This document shows positions 4,859 to 6,419 of a stretch of 6,419 nucleotides of DNA, in pieces. The notes beneath the pieces are model-generated. The model ran no database searches and was not told the origin of the DNA. It saw nothing but the letters and a program-made list of their open reading frames with translations. Position 1 is the first letter of the stretch; every line of letters begins with the position of its first letter. This DNA is from Anaerolineales bacterium UBA2317 (lineage in GTDB: Bacteria; Chloroflexota; Anaerolineae; Anaerolineales; Villigracilaceae). The stretch lies in assembly GCA_002345215.1 (NCBI GenBank), contig DDVH01000012.1, forward strand, positions 1 to 6,419. Direction: 5' to 3'. The position numbers and the translations under genes are program-made.

Positions 4859-4902
4859 GTCATTGCGAGGAGAGACTTTGTAAAGTCTCGACGAAGCAAT
4901 CT
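4859..4902. repeat. Dispersed palindromic repeat (CATTGCGAGGAG...CGAAGCAATCT type)
   Basis: The ends GTCATTGCGAGGAG and CGACGAAGCAATCT match the form of a short intergenic repeat seen across many bacterial genomes. Outer ATTGC (4862-4866) pairs with GCAAT (4896-4900). The central GAGACTTT (4872-4879) pairs with AAAGTCTC (4882-4889). It lies 8 bases past the lexA stop and before its terminator. Recognition is from memory of the motif; copy number in this genome is unknown. Confidence 0.7.
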
Positions 4903-4910
4903 ATTCAAAT

Positions 4911-5588
4911 TTAGTTATATCTATCCACTTTGCGAATGACCATCACCACTTTACCTTTGATTTCAAGCGGCTCGGTCTTTTTAATCATAATCGGCTTGAA
5001 TTGCGGATTGGCAGGTTGTAAACGATAGCCATCTTTTTCTTTGAAATAATATTTGAGTGTGGTTTCATTTTTGTCGTTTAACCAGACAGCCACCATATCG
5101 CCATTGCGGGCATCTTGAGCAGGCTTGAGGATGACAATGTCACCGTCATTAATCATGGCATCAATCATCGAGTCTCCTTGCACTTGCAAGGCGAATAAGT
5201 CTTTGCCTTTTTCTTTGGCAGGCATCAGGGAAGTGGCGACTTCCACAGATTCATCAGCATCAAACAAAGAAAAGTCCGAAGCGGGGACGGGGATGGGTTC
5301 ACCCGCTTGAATGACACCCAAAACTGGAACGCGGAGCATATCTCCGAGCGGAGTATTTCCAACTAGACGCATACCACGCGAAATTTTTCGGTCACGTTCA
5401 AGCAGACCGGCTTTTTCGAGTTGGTCGAGGTAATAATTGACTACCGAAGTAGAGGAAATATCACAATATTCACCAATTTCACGAATGGAAGGGGGGTGTT
5501 TGTGCTCGCGTTGATACGAAGCGATAAAATCCAGAATTTTCTGGTGGCGTTCGCCTAAACCTTTGCTTTTTCGAACCATCATCATCAT
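4911..5588 (-). CDS. lexA: LexA repressor (SOS regulator, self-cleaving)
   Basis: LexA represses DNA-damage genes and cleaves itself when RecA filaments form. The product has 225 residues including four N-terminal Met. A winged helix-turn-helix (about 8-75) contains RHQKILDFIASYQ and the recognition region PPSIREIGEYCDISSTSVV. The cleavage site is A95-G96 in GVIQAGEP. The catalytic dyad is Ser140 (VQGDSM) and Lys179 (TTLKYY), both intact, so self-cleavage should work. The gene opens with four ATG codons in a row (5588, 5585, 5582, 5579). AGGAG at 5600-5596 lies 7 bases from the first and 10 from the second, so either may be used. A SOS box in its own promoter implies autoregulation. Confidence 0.97.
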   Translation of the reverse strand: MMMMVRKSKGLGERHQKILDFIASYQREHKHPPSIREIGEYCDISSTSVVNYYLDQLEKAGLLERDRKISRGMRLVGNTPLGDMLRVPVLGVIQAGEPIPVPASDFSLFDADESVEVATSLMPAKEKGKDLFALQVQGDSMIDAMINDGDIVILKPAQDARNGDMVAVWLNDKNETTLKYYFKEKDGYRLQPANPQFKPIMIKKTEPLEIKGKVVMVIRKVDRYN

Positions 5589-5599
5589 AGAAAATCTCC

Positions 5600-5615
5600 T
5601 GCCAGAAAACTGGCA
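5600..5615 (-). other. Hairpin abutting the lexA Shine-Dalgarno sequence
   Basis: TGCCAG (5600-5605) and CTGGCA (5610-5615) are perfect 6-bp arms with an AAAA centre (TTTT in the mRNA). In the lexA message the 3' arm ends at base 5600, which is also the first base of the AGGAG Shine-Dalgarno sequence (5600-5596). The stem may influence ribosome loading or mRNA stability. Confidence 0.55.
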
Positions 5616-5648
5616 CTGCTGAGTATTCTTCGCTCATTTGTGCTAGGA

Positions 5649-5678
5649 ATAATACTCGAACACCTGTTCAGTTGTCAA
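5649..5678 (-). promoter_or_regulatory. lexA promoter (sigma-70 type)
   Basis: On the - strand a perfect -35 box TTGACA (5678-5673) is followed, after an 18-base spacer, by TATTAT (5654-5649), a one-mismatch -10 box. Transcription would start near 5642 and give a 5' leader of about 55 bases before lexA. The spacer holds the SOS box, so bound LexA would cover the promoter. Confidence 0.85.
5658..5669. promoter_or_regulatory. LexA operator (SOS box, Gram-positive type)
   Basis: GAACACCTGTTC is a perfect GAAC-N4-GTTC palindrome preceded by C (CGAAC), which fits the CGAAC-N4-GTTC-type LexA box known from Bacillus and actinobacteria. It lies between the -35 and -10 boxes of the lexA promoter. No second box of this type was found in the window. 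Confidence 0.88.
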
Positions 5679-5744
5679 GGCTTGGAGGAGAGGTTTTGGT
5701 AGGTGAATATTGCAGGATTTTTAATAAAAGAATGTAGGTTAGAT

Positions 5745-6280
5745 TTAGATATTGTCATGAATTGAAGGTATATTGGATAGAACTGCATTGACTGTTTGTT
5801 CAATAGTCCAATCACTTGAATCCAATACAATCCAGCTATCTTTTGGCATTGAGTCTAAGAAGTTATATATGGTAGGCACATGATTAATATGTTCCAAAGG
5901 ACCGCCTCGTTTTTTTATTCTCTCAACCACGATGTCTGCTTTTGGGTATAGTAAAACACGATAAACGCTCGTCATTTCAAAAAGCGTTGCATACTGCTCA
6001 ACAAAATTGAACGGAACACAGACGTCATCAATGACAACATCCACGCCGTGATTGGCATATAAACGTGCCATATAAATTGCTGTGGAGCGTGCTATTTGAA
6101 ATTGTTGTATTACTTCTTCTGTAAAAACACCATTTTCTGGTCTTGCATATCCTTTCACCATTTTTTCACGCAGTTCATCAACTTGAATGAAAAGGCTTTT
6201 TGGAAAATGCTTAGCTACTAGATGTCCAACTGTGCTTTTTCCTGCCCAGCCATTCCTGTGATGAATATGATATTGTTCAT
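5745..6280 (-). pseudogene. P-loop kinase-like protein, frameshifted in the Walker A motif
   Basis: The gene reads MNNIIFITGMAG from ATG 6280 and then loses frame. In the other frame it continues GKSTVGHLVAKHFPKSLFIQ and runs to the stop at 5745. Adding one base in the CCC run at 6245-6247 restores a Walker A motif GMAGxGKST (about residues 9-17) and an ORF of about 178 residues. DVVIDD (81-86) is a Walker B-like strand, and VERIKKRGG (about 125-133) resembles the LID region of small-molecule kinases. The group is that of shikimate kinase/AAA_33-like phosphotransferases; the substrate is unknown. As written, only the 138 residues from ATG 6161 are translatable, without a P-loop. The start at 6280 lies 6 bases after the stop of the preceding ORF, so the two are probably co-transcribed. 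Either a true pseudogene or a base-calling error is possible. Confidence 0.8.
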
Positions 6281-6286
6281 TTTATG

Positions 6287-6419
6287 TTACCTGTTCTGTT
6301 GCAGTAAAGCCATAGATTGTGTTTGAAATTGTGTGATGGCATCAAATGCACCAATACCAATACCATCAAAAATTTGTTCCAATTCAAGCATGTTGTGTGT
6401 TAAGAAGATAAATATAGAA
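6287..6419 (-). CDS. Unidentified ORF, C-terminal 43 residues (5' end outside window)
   Basis: On the - strand a frame is open from the window edge (first whole codon at 6418) to TAA at 6289-6287. It reads SIFIFLTHNMLELEQIFDGI and continues to a Gln-rich end (ITQFQTQSMALLQQNR). The other two frames are closed by stops nearby. The end lies only 6 bases from the start of the kinase-like gene, a typical operon spacing that supports both calls. No family is recognised. The alternative that this is a chance open frame cannot be excluded at this length. Confidence 0.5.
   Translation of the reverse strand, partial: SIFIFLTHNMLELEQIFDGIGIGAFDAITQFQTQSMALLQQNR

Noticed and set aside
6287..6299. GAACAGGTAAC (- strand) before the kinase-like gene as a second SOS box
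   Set aside because: Only one half-site matches; the other lacks GTTC, and it lies in the coding end of the preceding ORF.

Overview
The window is a bacterial ribosomal and transcription gene cluster on the + strand, followed by a short unrelated set of genes on the - strand. The + strand order is tuf (3' end), rpmG, tRNA-Trp, secE, nusG, rplK (L11), rplA (L1), rplJ (L10), rplL (L7/L12). A long hairpin with a T-run ends this block, and rpoB does not follow it. Some features fit a free-living bacterium of a Gram-positive-like or deep-branching lineage: a LexA box of the GAAC-N4-GTTC type, a NusG with a long acidic N-terminal extension, zinc-ribbon L33, and moderate GC. My best guess is Chloroflexota (Anaerolineae-like). 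That is inference from overall character and repeat style, not from a search.

Positions 1-976 hold EF-Tu domains 2 and 3, L33 (a 56-residue gene at 631-801), a 28-nt near-perfect palindrome, a fully foldable tRNA-Trp(CCA) and a short GC-rich terminator-like hairpin. Positions 976-1906 encode SecE and NusG. Positions 1907-4437 encode the stalk and L1-arm proteins of the 50S subunit, with apparent self-regulatory RNA elements between the genes. Two copies of the same small RNA motif, resembling the L1-binding site of 23S rRNA, lie directly in front of the Shine-Dalgarno sequences of rplK and rplA. An L10-leader-type structured RNA followed by a strong terminator-like hairpin lies in front of rplJ.

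Positions 4480-6419 are all on the - strand. Reading from the right end of the window leftward they are: the last 43 codons of an unidentified ORF; a P-loop kinase-like gene whose reading frame is broken by one missing base exactly in the Walker A motif; lexA, with a consensus-like promoter whose spacer holds the SOS box; a dispersed-repeat-like palindrome and the lexA terminator; and a small ABM-like protein of about 101 residues.

The most rewarding parts for a second look are the duplicated L1-site mimics (with a compensatory base pair between the copies), the L10 leader with a possible anti-Shine-Dalgarno switch, the frameshift in the kinase P-loop, and the hairpins placed against the Shine-Dalgarno sequences of lexA and the small ABM-like gene. 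Ribosomal-protein leaders and LexA autoregulation are known phenomena. What may be new here is their exact arrangement.
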